Below, piece after piece: positions 33,263 to 43,908 of a stretch of DNA of 64,000 bases. Position numbers and translations under genes: made by a program. Source of the stretch: Nitzschia sp. DOCU1. Taxonomy: Eukaryota > Bacillariophyta > Bacillariophyceae > Bacillariales > Bacillariaceae. Below the pieces are notes generated by a model. The model was not told where the DNA came from. It saw only the letters and a list, made by a program, of their open reading frames with translations, and searched no databases. Location: assembly GCA_951394045.1 (NCBI GenBank), contig OX595997.1, positions 1,674,001-1,738,000 on the forward strand, in the 5' to 3' direction. Within the stretch, counting starts at the first letter, position 1. Every line of letters starts with the position of its first letter.

Positions 33263-33600
33263 GATGTCAATAATGTCAAAGAATGGAGTGGCAATGCCAA
33301 AGTGTAATGTAAAGTTGTGGTTTGTTTGTTCATCGCAATGGATGCAGGGCTCTCTGTGTTTGGCGGGCGCGCCTTGTCGACCACTGTCGTACAATTGTGT
33401 ACTGAATTCTACGGATGTAGAATATTTCGTAAAACAACTACCACCTGCAATGCCTCGGATTGGATGTCTTTTGGCGCGAATGAATGAGCCTACGAAGGAA
33501 GGTAGATACGGAGGGAACCCACAGAGGCAAGTGCCAGCCTTCTCATGACGTCATCTTGCCTTGGATCTCTCCCACCATTCATTCCAAATAAAAGACGACC
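33263..33600. promoter_or_regulatory. Divergent promoter region
   Basis: 338 bases separate the start codons of the giant PDZ-like gene (minus) and the RNA methyltransferase gene (plus), so both promoters must lie here. No specific element could be assigned. Confidence 0.45.
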
Positions 33601-35778
33601 ATGACCACACCTTCCATCTTCCCCATATGGAAGAGTGAGCAGATTGGAGGTGTAGACACCATGGAGGAGTCTAGTAGTAGTAGTCGTCCTCCTAGCCATT
33701 ATTCGTCCAAGCGAGTGGCGACTGTTGCAACAGCAGATGATGATGATGGAGGTGGAAATCTTGGTACCGCCGACGAATCGTTTTCGTCAGGGGTTCTGCA
33801 GAACGCACCGACACCACCATCGGCGGCCACCAAGAAATCCAAGTATTCGACCGAGGTGACTTGTCCTCGTCTCTTTTTAAAGGGAATTCGATTGCCACAA
33901 GAGCTTAACGATGATCAACACAGCAGTCGCCGCCAGCAGCAGCTCTTGTTGGAACAAGCTATTCGACAAACGTTTGGCAGATTTGGAGGCGTTTCAGAAG
34001 TCTTTATCTCGGAAAAGAAAGCATTTGCCATGGTCACCATGGCCACGACAGAACAAGCAAGTCAAGCTTACGAGGCGTGTCGACGACAAGACCACCCTCA
34101 AGACTTGTTTCAACAAATTCGGCCCGCACAAGACCACATGCCCATGTCGTCGTCACCACCACCACCCACGCTCAACAAACAACAACGACGGCATTTGCAA
34201 CAACTTGAAAAATTGCAAGAGTTGGCAATGAGTGCCAATTGGATTGTACAATGTACAAAGTCTCATGTAGAACGACTAGTGGACTACCTGAAGGCCCATC
34301 CCCATGGCCAAGAAATTCTGGGACACTGCACTTTTCAGTCATCCTGTCTTGTTTTTTGTCGAACCGCAAATGCCCATCAAGCTTCGGAATGGTTGCAAGC
34401 GATTTGGTACATTCAATCTTGTCTTCAACGAAGTTTTGTACTCAATGACCATACCACAACCATTCCCAAATTACCACTGCTCGTTCGAACCACTGCCGAC
34501 AACTTGCCAGATCCATCCATTCTCATTGACAAGGTCATTGTACCCTTTCATCGTCATCATCATCATTATGCTTGTCATGATGAGAAAATGCAGATTCGAT
34601 TAAATACCTTTCCACGCAATCTTCAAACACCACTTTTGCAAGCGTTGGAAGAATACGAAACGAAGAATGGATCATCATCATCCTCCAATTTTGCCTTTTT
34701 GCCATGGCAAGATACTTGTACGCATCGATTGAGTGTGTTGAGGCTACTGACGGCACCCAAATATAGCAACAGCAACAACACAACGCTGGAGAGTCTCTAT
34801 TGGATTGGGATGGAAGCGTGTCATCGTCCTCAGACAACAAAGAGTGGGAGCAGCAGCAGTAGCATCGACAAAGGCCAAGACAGCAGCATCCAGTCGCCGC
34901 CCATTCACAATGGCCTATCGGCAACAAGCAAAGACTTGGTCAAGGATGATGATACTAGCGACGCTTGTTGTCGCGCCTATTGGAAGCTTCAAGAAGCCTT
35001 GGAACGATATCAACAACAACAACTACTACTACAAGACAAGAACTGGAAGATGGACTACTCGCACTATTTCCCCCAGCCGCGTCAGATAACAACGGCGACT
35101 GAAGTGACAAATTCCACAGTGAACAAGCAATACTACTCGGGGATTGATGTCGGTGCCGCTCCGGGGGGTTGGACACAATTTCTAGTGCAAGAATGTAAAT
35201 GCACGACAGTCTACAGTATTGACCCTGGCGCATTGGATCCACGAATACTGGCCTTGACGGCGAATGGCAATTCTGCTGCATCCAAGGAGAAAGGCGATTC
35301 GGATCCAACCGAACAGGGCATTGTCATCTCCAAAATCGCCACCACTGCTACTGAGGCCGACCCGCCCCAAGCCAACACAATGCCCAGGAAACAAAGTACT
35401 AGTTGTGTCCAACACATTCCACTAACGTTCCAAAACGGGCTGCCCGAAATTGCCAAGCGACGTCAATGTCAACACCAAACGCCCTTGCAAAATAACGATG
35501 ATATCGCTGTCGATTGGTACGTTTCCGACATGTGCGTCAAGAACTTGCCGGGACAAATCGATGCCTTGTATCTAGCGGTCGAGTTGGGACTCGTCGCCCC
35601 CCACAAGACGTTTGTTATTATGACACTCAAATGTACTCGTGGTTATTCCAAAGCGACCTTTGATCATTTGGTGGCAGAACAATTGAATCGCATCCAAGAT
35701 CACATGAAACATCTACAAGTATTGCACTTGTTTGCGAATCGTCAGAGTGAACGAACGATCATGGGGTTCTGGAAATAG
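33601..35778 (+). CDS. RlmM/FtsJ-like RNA 2'-O-methyltransferase with RRM-like N terminus
   Basis: Single exon, 725 residues. After a disordered Ser/Asp-rich start, residues about 83-155 (RLFLKGIRLP, FGRFGGVSEVFIS, KKAFAMVTMAT) look like an RNA-recognition motif. The C-terminal third is a Rossmann methyltransferase: motif I GIDVGAAPGGWTQFL (about 513-527) binds S-adenosylmethionine, VYSIDPGALD follows, then VDWYVSDMCVKNLPGQ and VIMTLKCTRGYSK carry the Asp and Lys of the FtsJ-type catalytic set. The arrangement is closest to the RlmM family (2'-O-methylation of a 23S rRNA cytidine), but low-complexity inserts (Thr/Ala/Gln) interrupt it. The substrate is not known; the start may instead be the Met at residue 21. 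No targeting signal is obvious. Confidence 0.75.
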   Translation: MTTPSIFPIWKSEQIGGVDTMEESSSSSRPPSHYSSKRVATVATADDDDGGGNLGTADESFSSGVLQNAPTPPSAATKKSKYSTEVTCPRLFLKGIRLPQELNDDQHSSRRQQQLLLEQAIRQTFGRFGGVSEVFISEKKAFAMVTMATTEQASQAYEACRRQDHPQDLFQQIRPAQDHMPMSSSPPPPTLNKQQRRHLQQLEKLQELAMSANWIVQCTKSHVERLVDYLKAHPHGQEILGHCTFQSSCLVFCRTANAHQASEWLQAIWYIQSCLQRSFVLNDHTTTIPKLPLLVRTTADNLPDPSILIDKVIVPFHRHHHHYACHDEKMQIRLNTFPRNLQTPLLQALEEYETKNGSSSSSNFAFLPWQDTCTHRLSVLRLLTAPKYSNSNNTTLESLYWIGMEACHRPQTTKSGSSSSSIDKGQDSSIQSPPIHNGLSATSKDLVKDDDTSDACCRAYWKLQEALERYQQQQLLLQDKNWKMDYSHYFPQPRQITTATEVTNSTVNKQYYSGIDVGAAPGGWTQFLVQECKCTTVYSIDPGALDPRILALTANGNSAASKEKGDSDPTEQGIVISKIATTATEADPPQANTMPRKQSTSCVQHIPLTFQNGLPEIAKRRQCQHQTPLQNNDDIAVDWYVSDMCVKNLPGQIDALYLAVELGLVAPHKTFVIMTLKCTRGYSKATFDHLVAEQLNRIQDHMKHLQVLHLFANRQSERTIMGFWK

Positions 35779-35899
35779 CAGAAATGGGGAGAAACAAGTA
35801 TATCGCGTATTTATTTATAGAGGAAAGTCATTTTGGTTTATGGATGAGGAACCGAACAACATGTTCCTTCGCCACATTTCCGAGTCTACGCACATCGCT

Positions 35900-37339
35900 T
35901 TACCCTCGGGGAGTAGCGAATCCAAATTCAGTATTGTCAAAGGGCTCGGGCAAGGGCTGTTTCTTCATGTTTGTGGCAGTTTCTCGGATTTGATCAAACA
36001 TGGGGTGCGTAAAGTAGCGTTCACCAAAAGATGGCACGATGCAAACGGCCACCTTGTTTGCACTTTCGGGTCGACGACACACTTCAAGTGCTGCCGCGGC
36101 AATGGCGCCAGCCGAAACGCCGACAGGAATCCCCATTAGCCACATGTCCTTGCAAGTTGCCATGGCCTTGTCGGAATGAATAGCTACCACTTCATCAATA
36201 ATGTTAAGATCAAGAACGTCGGGAATCAAGCCAGCTCCCATCCCCTGAATCTTGTGTGGTCCTTGTTCCCCTCGTTTCACCCCGCCCTTTGCTGCTGTCA
36301 ATAGCATTTGCTCTTCAGGCTCCACAGCTACTGTGATCAAGTCGGGTTTTAGTGGGGGTAGTCCAAATTCGGGGCAACCTTTGATGTATTGAGAAATTCC
36401 AGTGACAGTACCTTCAAATCGAGGATACGAAAATAGTGATGAGTCCATCAAGTATCCACCCAAAGATTGGTTGCCGGATCGGGCCGGCACACGTGCTGGC
36501 TGCATCACTCACCTCCAGTTCCAACGCCGCTCACTAAAATATCGATAGTTCCATCGGTATCCTTCCATATCTCAGGGCCGGTTGTTTCTCTGTGGATCTT
36601 TGGGTTTGCTGGGTTGGCAAATTGTTGCAGCATGAATCCCTCTCCGTTCAATCCCTCCAAAATCTCACTGGCCTTTGCCAGGGCACCCGTCACGGCCTTT
36701 TCTTTGGGCGTCAAAACAACTTCACAACCCAGTGCAAGTAGCATCATACGGCGTTCGAGGCTCATTGTTTCGGGCATGGTCAAAATGCAGCTAAAGATTG
36801 GATTCCAATAAGTAAGAGGTGCGATAATACAGAAAGAACGGCGACTCCTGATTTCGTCTCGCCAGGAAGTAGCTTACTTACCGGTATCCTCGTTCCCTCG
36901 CAATAAAAGCGAGCGCAATGCCCGTATTGCCAGAAGTAGGTTCGACCAAAACAGTTTTTCCAGGGGAGATCAAACCTTGTTTCTCGGCTTGATCAATCAT
37001 GGATCGGCCCAATCGATCCTTGACGGAACTGCATGGCCCCAAAGACTCCATTTTAGCGTAAAGTTTGCATCCATTGTCCACGCCGTTGGCCTTCAAGAAC
37101 GATGTCGTCAAATCCAATAGTGGTGTTCCTCCCACCAGATCGGATGGGCGAGCGGCGACACGAAGCGTACGCTGTTGCTGTTTGCAGTGAGGGACCGCCC
37201 CAATACGACCAACGACGTAGTTTTTGTTAGGCCACGACGCCCCTCCTTTCGTCCTTAACAACAACGACGAGGCGGATAGCAATCTCCCTTGGGGTAGTAC
37301 TGGGAGTCGTCGCGAGGCGGCAGCGGCAAGGATCTTCAT
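35900..37339 (-). CDS. Cysteine synthase (O-acetylserine thiol-lyase), organellar
   Basis: Three exons, 37339-36882, 36790-36513 and 36411-35900, joined in frame (introns 91 and 101 nt), 415 residues. The enzyme makes cysteine from O-acetylserine and sulfide with pyridoxal phosphate. SSVKDRLG contains the PLP Lys107; PTSGNTG (134-140) holds the substrate loop; [11 protein letters not shown] and [18 protein letters not shown] (across the second intron) bind the cofactor phosphate and follow the family order. The first 60 residues are Arg/Ser/Ala-rich with few acids and look like a mitochondrial or plastid transit peptide. The splice junctions restore GYRCILTMP and GTGGTVTG exactly, which supports the model. 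It is convergent with the methyltransferase gene, with 121 bases between the stops. Confidence 0.92.
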
Positions 37340-38029
37340 GATGACGACGATGATGGTCGATACTGCTGGTCGCAGTTGAGGAAGAACAAGACGAAGCGCT
37401 GGCTGAAACGTTCGGGGCGAGGGAGCAGTGTGGCCGGCACCCTTATCAATTTATGAAAGTGAAACGAATGAATTCGAATGAAAGGATACGATCGCTGAAG
37501 TACAGACAGTCAGTAGTATTAGCTACTGGTGGTGGAAGAAACCCCAGTGAAGATGGAAGCGGGGCGAAAAGAGCCGGACAAAAAAGGGTTCTCGTGCTCT
37601 GATTGGCCGAAGCAAGTCCATTTAGTCAACTTCGCCGTGCGTTTCTGGATTCTTATTGGCCGCCACTCTAGTCCATTAAGTCATCTTAATACGCGCACGG
37701 TCGGTCGCCGTCGAAAAGCGGAACCTTCAAAATACTTACCACCGCGTGCCTCTAACGGCACCACACACTCTATCTAGCGTCTCCACGTAACTGTTACTCT
37801 AAAATGGTTTGTCTGTGCTCTCCCTCTTGTTGTTTCCAAAGGGGTTTGTAACACTGGTTTTGCACTGGGCAGGGACTGGTCGTTTTGTTTGAGTCATTGT
37901 TATGAAGCATTATGTATATATCTATATGTTGTTTCCTTTTAAGGTCAATCATGTAATGAAATTGTACAAGAAGAAGATGCAAAATCATTCCCCATCACGG
38001 TGTCGATGATGGATGTCAATGAAGGTGCT
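37340..38029. other. Intergenic region
   Basis: About 690 bases between the 5' end of the cysteine synthase gene and the 3' end of the next secreted-protein gene. No gene or clear repeat. The first part should hold the cysteine synthase promoter. Confidence 0.4.
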
Positions 38030-41000
38030 CTAATGGCGGCGGCTCTCGCCAAACATGGAAATCAGTTCGCCCCATTTCGAGGCAGCTGCTTTGCTAACAC
38101 CTGCAGTGCCGCGAAGTTTTTGCTGGTCCCGACGATGAGCTTCCATAGAAGTGTCCTCGTCCTCAGGGCAAGCGCAACGCACCAAAAAGGTATATTGAGC
38201 TACCGAGGTGCTGGGAGTGTCTTGGTCGGCGTGGCAACACTTGTCAATGGTGACAGGACCAAAAATTTGGTTGACCAATGAATCTTCAGAGTCCACAAAG
38301 TAAACTTGAATAATGGCAATCGGATGCCCACCATTGTGCATGCATTTGGCGACAATGGCTTCGGCATTACCGCCGCCGCTGTTGCTATCAGCGGCTGCCA
38401 CTTCTTCGCAGATGAATTCAGAGTTCAATCCTTGGAATTGAGTGTATACTTGCATATTAGAGGCAGCCGAGAAAGGATTGCGAAGCTTGTATTCAATCGC
38501 ATCGCCATCCAGTTGAGCAATATCAAACAGAATGTCCAAGTCATTCGCGGACTCTTCGGCTCCTTTCACCATGACACGGACACCGGGGACTTCGCTCATG
38601 GGGCAGTATTCACTACCGTTGGGCAAGGAAGTCGACGGTTCATCCTCGCCATTGTCATTGTTATTGTTGGGTTCCTCAGAAACAGTGGGCTCGGAGGCGG
38701 GAAGATCTTCTGGAACGACGACAGAAGCGGCATCCTTAGCTTCCACTTCAATGCCCGACTCTTGGCCCGTTCCACTAACAACTGCAGCATCAGATGCTTC
38801 ACCCGAGACGGTGCTAGCCGGAGGACTGGCAACAACAATGAAATCTCCGGGGCAGAACTCGCCAGCAGGACCAGAGCCTACAAGATCATGCGAGGCAAGT
38901 CCCTTGGGGGCGGCATCAGCCATTTGAGCATTGAGTAGGCACTCATTGCCCGTGTTGACAATCCAGTAGCAGAATTCAAAGGTGGTGTCTTCCGCCAAGT
39001 AAGTGTCATCAGACAGAGCCGAGAAATCAGATAGAGCCGGGGTATCCATGTCGACAGGACAAGATCCGACTGCACCGGCGAACTTGGTGATAGTGATGGA
39101 TGGAGAAAAGCTTGTTATTGCTTCGACAGGCTCGTTACCTGGCTCGTTGGCACCAGCAGGTTCTTCGTCTCCAGTCGGCTCTTCGGGCAAAGACGAATCT
39201 GGCTCATCTTCGTCGTTGTCGGTGGCAGGCTCCTCGGGCAAAGGCGAGTCTGGCTCATCTTCGTCGTTATCGGTGGCAGGCTCCTCAGGAACAGCCGGCT
39301 CTTCGGGCAAAAGCGAGTCTGGCTCATCTTCGTCGTTGTCGGTGGCAGGCTCTTCAGGAACAGCCGGCTCTTCGGGCAAAGCCGAGTCTGGCTCATCTTC
39401 GTCGTTGTCGGTGGCTGGCTCCTCAGGAACAGCCGGCTCCTCGGGCAAAGGCGAGTCTGGCTCATCTTCGTCGTTGTCGGTGGCTGGCTCTTCAGGAACA
39501 GCCGGCTCTTCGGGCAAAGCCGAGTCTGGCTCATCTTCGTCGTTGTCGGTGGCAGGCTCCTCAGGAACAGCCGGCTCCTCGGGCAAAGGCGAGTCTGGCT
39601 CATCTTCGTCGTTGTCGGTGGCTGGCTCTTCAGGAACAGCCGGCTCTTCGGGCAAAGCCGAGTCTGGCTCATCTTCGTCGTTGTCGGTGGCTGGCTCCTC
39701 AGGAACAGCCGGCTCCTCGGGCAAAGGCGAGTCTGGCTCATCTTCGTCGTTATCGGTGGCTGGCTCCTCAGGAACAGCCGGCTCCTCGGGCAAAGGCGAG
39801 TCTGGCTCATCTTCGTCGTTGTCGGTGGCTGGCCCTTCAGGAACAGCCGGCTCCTCGGGCAAAGGCGAGTCTGGCTCATCTTCGTCGTTGTCGGTGGCAG
39901 GCTCCTCAGGAACAGCCGGCTCTTCGGGCAACGACGAATCTGGCGTTTCTTCTTCGTTGTTGTTGGTACGCCCTTCAGGAGCAGCGGGCTCGGAGGCCGG
40001 AACATCTTCAGGAACAACGACAGAAGCGTCATCCTGGGCTGTCACTTCAATGCCCGACTCTTGGCCCGTTCCAGTAACAACTGCAGCATCAGATGCTTCA
40101 CCCGAGACGGTGCTAGCCGGAGGACTGGCAACAACAATGAAATCTCCGGGGCAGAACTCGCCAGCAGGACCAGAGCCTACAAGATCAAGCGAGGCAAGTC
40201 CCTTGGGGGCGGCATCGATCATTTGAGCATTGAGTAGGCACTCGTCGCCCGTGTTGACGATCCAGTAGCAGAATTCAAAGGTGGTGTCTTCCGCCAAGTA
40301 AGTGTCATCGGCGAGTGCCGAGAAATCAGATAGAACCGGTGTCTCCATGTCGACAGGACAAGATCCGACTGCGCCGGCGAACTTGGTGATAGTGATGGAT
40401 GGAGTAAAGCTTGTGGTTTGATCTGCTGGTTCTTCCCCAGCTGGAGAAACAGGAACATTGACGGCGGCACCATCCTTGGCTTGAACTTCGATGTTGGAAT
40501 ACTGGCCAGTACCTTTCGCAATGGCTTCAATCGAAGGCTCGCCTGTCTCTGTTGTAGAACTTGGGCCGGCAAGAGTCTTTTTCTCGCCTGGGCAGAACAG
40601 GTCGGATTGCGTGTCTCCAACAATGGGAACTTCTCCCAAGAGACTCTTGTCAGCAGCATCGCTCATGAAAGCGGCTTTGAGGCATTCATTTCCAGTATTC
40701 TCGACAACAAAATAGTAGGAGAAGGTTGAGTCGCTGGTCAAGTAGCTTTCATCTTGGAGGAGGCTGATGTCAAGGTCATCGACATCAAGGTCGGGAGGGC
40801 CAGCATATTTCTTGATCGAGATCGAGGGCTCAAAGTCAGGAACTGTAACAAAGGCCGGGTCTTGGTCTTGGACTTGAATGTCAGTGAACTCTCCAATGGC
40901 AGTGACGATTGCCGGCACCGATGGCTCGCCAGTAGTAGTGGTAGAGCTTGGACCGGCAATAACTTGGGTCTCGCCGGGGCATAGCATGTCGGCTTGTTTG

Positions 41001-42484
41001 TCCCCAACAATGATAACGTCTCCAGCAACACCTTTGGGGGCAGCATCATTCATTACAACGGCCTTGAGACACTCATTTCCTTCGTTGATCACAACATAGC
41101 AGTATTGGAAGGTGAGATCATCAGCCGTGTAGGAAACATCGTACAACTGAGCGAGATCCATATCGACACCACATAATCCAGGCTTGCCAACCAGTTTCTT
41201 GATGGCAACAGCAGGCTCATAGGGAGGAACATTGACTCCAGCGGAATCACTCGCAGAAACGTTGTTTCCTGTCACCTTTCCGACTCCGGAAAAGATGGCA
41301 TCAACTGGTAAATCGCCAGTGGCGGAAGAAGACTCGGGGCCTGGAACAGTAACCGAATCACCAGGGCAAAACTCGCCATTGGGGCCCGATCCAGTAACTG
41401 GATAGGTGCCAAGGCCATATTCGGACGCGTCGGTCATGAGGGCCTGGAGAAGGCATTCATTGCCATCGTTGTTGACAGTGAGGACATAGCAGTACTCCCA
41501 CTTCAAATCGGTGGCAGTATACACTCCATCCACCATCAGATCCATGTTTTGGCCACAGGTGCCAACTGGGCCTGCAAGCTTCTGGAGAGAGACACTTGGA
41601 GTTGTGGGACCAGCAGTCGGGGACACAGGAATAACAGGGGCTTCTGTGGGTGCCACGGGTGCAGGTGTTGGCGCCACGGGAGCGTCAGTGGGAGCAGGAG
41701 CTAGTGTGAGGAGAGATACATTTTGCTGAGGAAGATTACTCAGGGCCGTCGGTGGATCACCACAGCACGGGTTCTCTGGGTCGGTCCAGCTGCAGCAAGC
41801 GCCGTTGCGGACATAGGGGCAAGCGGGCTCCCATTTCTTCCAGTACGCCTTCTCTTCCTGGGTGTTGAACTTGTTGATTGCCTTCACGTGATCGCGAGTG
41901 CCATGAAACTTGATCAAGTAATCCTTGCGATTGACTCCCCATGCCGTCCAAGGAGCCTTATTCTTGCACTCAACAGTAACATCATGTTGAAGTTGGTGGC
42001 CGCACCCTTCACCACTCCAGGCATCCTCATCAATGGTGATTCGGACCCAAGGATTGGATTCAGAGCACGTGCGGTGGCAGATGGTGACACGTTGAGTATT
42101 TGCAGCGCACTGCTCTTTGTTGTCGATATTGCCGTTACAGTTTCCTGGAACTTTCTTGCCGTTACAAGAAGTTGGAACGCAAGTTCCTTCAATAGGAGCA
42201 GTTGTGGTGGAGGTGGCATTGTCGATGGTACATATAAAGCCCGCGGCGCATCCCATCCCATCCACATCAGTGTAAATCATGTTTCCGTCGTCATCGATTG
42301 CCAAAGAGGATTGACATGCCTCACCCGCGATGGCACTACCTCGGTTAGCATTTTGACAAACGCTTCCCTTGAGTTTGATGCAAAGGTCGTCATCCTCGCA
42401 GGCACCTTGGCTTCTCTTAGAGCAATCCACTTCAGCTTGAACAAAAAGAGTCGACGAAACGAGTAGCAGTAATAGCAATTTCAT
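38030..42484 (-). CDS. Secreted CHRT-family protein with acidic repeat array
   Basis: 1484 residues from the ATG at 42484 (MKLLLLLLVSSTLFVQA, a signal peptide); the frame upstream lacks a suitable start. The Cys module (RSQGACEDDDLC, then ICHRTCSESNPWVR, CPYVRNGACCSW) is followed by a TPAPV-type linker and Ig-like repeats starting LQKLAGPVGTC, IKKLVGKPGLC, IKKYAGPPDLD and ITKFAGAVGSC. Then comes an array of 23-residue units (TDNDEDEPDS(P/A)LPEEPAVPEEPA, about eleven copies) and a fifth Ig-like repeat nearly identical to the fourth. The family C-terminal domain ends CACP, then QKLRG. The array is strongly acidic (Asp/Glu with Pro) and should be extended; binding of cations such as calcium is a guess. 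This is the longest member of the family here. The plus strand of the array is also open and gives false ORFs. Confidence 0.85.
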   Translation of the reverse strand: MKLLLLLLVSSTLFVQAEVDCSKRSQGACEDDDLCIKLKGSVCQNANRGSAIAGEACQSSLAIDDDGNMIYTDVDGMGCAAGFICTIDNATSTTTAPIEGTCVPTSCNGKKVPGNCNGNIDNKEQCAANTQRVTICHRTCSESNPWVRITIDEDAWSGEGCGHQLQHDVTVECKNKAPWTAWGVNRKDYLIKFHGTRDHVKAINKFNTQEEKAYWKKWEPACPYVRNGACCSWTDPENPCCGDPPTALSNLPQQNVSLLTLAPAPTDAPVAPTPAPVAPTEAPVIPVSPTAGPTTPSVSLQKLAGPVGTCGQNMDLMVDGVYTATDLKWEYCYVLTVNNDGNECLLQALMTDASEYGLGTYPVTGSGPNGEFCPGDSVTVPGPESSSATGDLPVDAIFSGVGKVTGNNVSASDSAGVNVPPYEPAVAIKKLVGKPGLCGVDMDLAQLYDVSYTADDLTFQYCYVVINEGNECLKAVVMNDAAPKGVAGDVIIVGDKQADMLCPGETQVIAGPSSTTTTGEPSVPAIVTAIGEFTDIQVQDQDPAFVTVPDFEPSISIKKYAGPPDLDVDDLDISLLQDESYLTSDSTFSYYFVVENTGNECLKAAFMSDAADKSLLGEVPIVGDTQSDLFCPGEKKTLAGPSSTTETGEPSIEAIAKGTGQYSNIEVQAKDGAAVNVPVSPAGEEPADQTTSFTPSITITKFAGAVGSCPVDMETPVLSDFSALADDTYLAEDTTFEFCYWIVNTGDECLLNAQMIDAAPKGLASLDLVGSGPAGEFCPGDFIVVASPPASTVSGEASDAAVVTGTGQESGIEVTAQDDASVVVPEDVPASEPAAPEGRTNNNEEETPDSSLPEEPAVPEEPATDNDEDEPDSPLPEEPAVPEGPATDNDEDEPDSPLPEEPAVPEEPATDNDEDEPDSPLPEEPAVPEEPATDNDEDEPDSALPEEPAVPEEPATDNDEDEPDSPLPEEPAVPEEPATDNDEDEPDSALPEEPAVPEEPATDNDEDEPDSPLPEEPAVPEEPATDNDEDEPDSALPEEPAVPEEPATDNDEDEPDSLLPEEPAVPEEPATDNDEDEPDSPLPEEPATDNDEDEPDSSLPEEPTGDEEPAGANEPGNEPVEAITSFSPSITITKFAGAVGSCPVDMDTPALSDFSALSDDTYLAEDTTFEFCYWIVNTGNECLLNAQMADAAPKGLASHDLVGSGPAGEFCPGDFIVVASPPASTVSGEASDAAVVSGTGQESGIEVEAKDAASVVVPEDLPASEPTVSEEPNNNNDNGEDEPSTSLPNGSEYCPMSEVPGVRVMVKGAEESANDLDILFDIAQLDGDAIEYKLRNPFSAASNMQVYTQFQGLNSEFICEEVAAADSNSGGGNAEAIVAKCMHNGGHPIAIIQVYFVDSEDSLVNQIFGPVTIDKCCHADQDTPSTSVAQYTFLVRCACPEDEDTSMEAHRRDQQKLRGTAGVSKAAASKWGELISMFGESRRH
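39160..39950 (-). repeat. 69-bp acidic-repeat array with 138-bp higher order
   Basis: Eleven DNDEDEPDS units of 69 bases inside the gene at 38030-42484; two are shortened or altered near the 39.2 kb end. Several consecutive units alternate SPLP and SALP, and the DNA variants alternate with them, so duplication proceeded in two-unit (138-bp) steps. The array is flanked by two nearly identical Ig-like repeat copies (about 38740-39110 and 40030-40400). Confidence 0.88.
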
Positions 42485-43908
42485 GGTGTAGTAGCTATAA
42501 CTTATTGGATATGTTTCTGTATCAAATACAGCATTTGTGACCAGAATATTCTCGTTCCTTTCTTGGACGAGTTCTTTTTCAATCTTGACCCTGGTCGTAA
42601 TCGATTGTTGTACCGCAAAATGTGAGCTGCTACTAGGGAACGGAACAAGACCCTCAAGACCGATTTGCAATACGATTTCATTGGACCCAATGTCTCGTCC
42701 CTTAATTTCTACGTGTAATTTCGTGCCACACTTCGGGTGTCAGGAACTGCGGAAGAACAAATCGGCATCCGAAACAAGACTGTGCCATTCGTGCCCTTAG
42801 TTTTTCAGGTGTTTGTTTTATTGCCCGCTATTGAATCTATTTGTATTGCCTTTCTTCGTTGTGTCCCTGTCATTCTTCCGATGCCGGAAGCATCCGAATG
42901 CCTCTTCTAACACTGATTCGGCCCAACGTGATTTCTTGGTAGCGGGGTCTCTAAACGGAGTCCGGGGAGTGAAGAGTCATTTCGTTTCGGAAGGTACCAC
43001 CATGACGTTGAGCCCAAGCTGTCAGCAATGGTGTCGCGTTCGCGAGCGTGGCGTCCCGCAGTTTATCAAAATCGCAGGTCAATTCAATTGTGGTGATGGT
43101 TTGAGACGAAGATTAAAGGGCGAGCGATAATTGATGCCGTCGAAGGATATCATGCGTATCACCTTCCTTTCCTAATCGATAGTAACACCACATAGCGTCG
43201 ATTTACGTGGTGGTATGTTGCTTGTCGATGATTCGGATAGAGAAAAATGACACCTTGTCAGCCAGCCACGCGGCGGCGTCGCCATGATCATTCCTGTCTA
43301 AACACAAAACGATGAATACGATCCGAAAACTGTATCAACAAGAATAACGCTCTCTATTGGTGAAATTCCACGTATTCGTCTACGAAAATAGTGGGAAAAC
43401 GGGTCGCAGCATGCCATCGCCTTTGGCTGTACCTCCTAGCCAAATGTGACGACGAGCGAGTTTTTTGTTCCATCGGTTCCCGGGATCATGGCAACGAACA
43501 AAGAGGGATTGCTCCTATTACGAGGCCATTGTCCTTACAAGATCATTGAGCTCCTGCTTTCAACTTGTGCTGGACAACTCTAGAGTAGTAGCAAGCGTAT
43601 TCGAAAAAGGCCCCGTCTAGATATCTGCCTTCGATTTCTCTCTCCCATGAGCGAGCGATCGCGTTGGCTGGCGCGTATGTAATTCCACGTGGTCGCATAT
43701 CATAGTGCGTCCACCACAGCAAAAACTCCTTTTGCTTTTTTCGATTTTATTGACCGACCATGAAGCTAGCGATGATAGGGTGCTCTTTTCAAATGAAGGC
43801 CATTTATATATATATCTTAGCTCGCTAACCCGAAGCTAGCTTAAGACACCTAGTCGGTGATACCACGAGGCAACCGTTTCTGCGACGCTGCTATTGCGTC
43901 GCCGACGT
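42485..43908. other. Intergenic region between family members
   Basis: About 1.4 kb. The first part is the 5' flank of the gene at 38030-42484. 43545-43865 resembles the flank at 45840-46140 (listed separately). No gene is supported. Confidence 0.4.
43545..43865. repeat. Duplicated 3' flank, copy 1
   Basis: Diverged copy of 45840-46140. Shared blocks include CAACTTGTGCTGGACAACTC or CACTTGCGTTGGACAACTCC, GGCTGGCGCGT, GGGTGCTCTTTTC or GGATGCTCTTTTC, and ATCTTAGCTCGCTA followed by GCTAGCTTAAG and GACACCTA. Both lie just beyond the stop codons of neighbouring family genes, which supports tandem duplication of whole gene units. Confidence 0.7.

Noticed and set aside
39003..40226. Long plus-strand ORFs (407 and 325 codons) opposite the acidic repeat array
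   Set aside because: They arise because a 69-bp repeat without stops is open in several frames; products are Gly/Ser or Arg/Leu low-complexity and the minus-strand frame has the signal peptide and domains.
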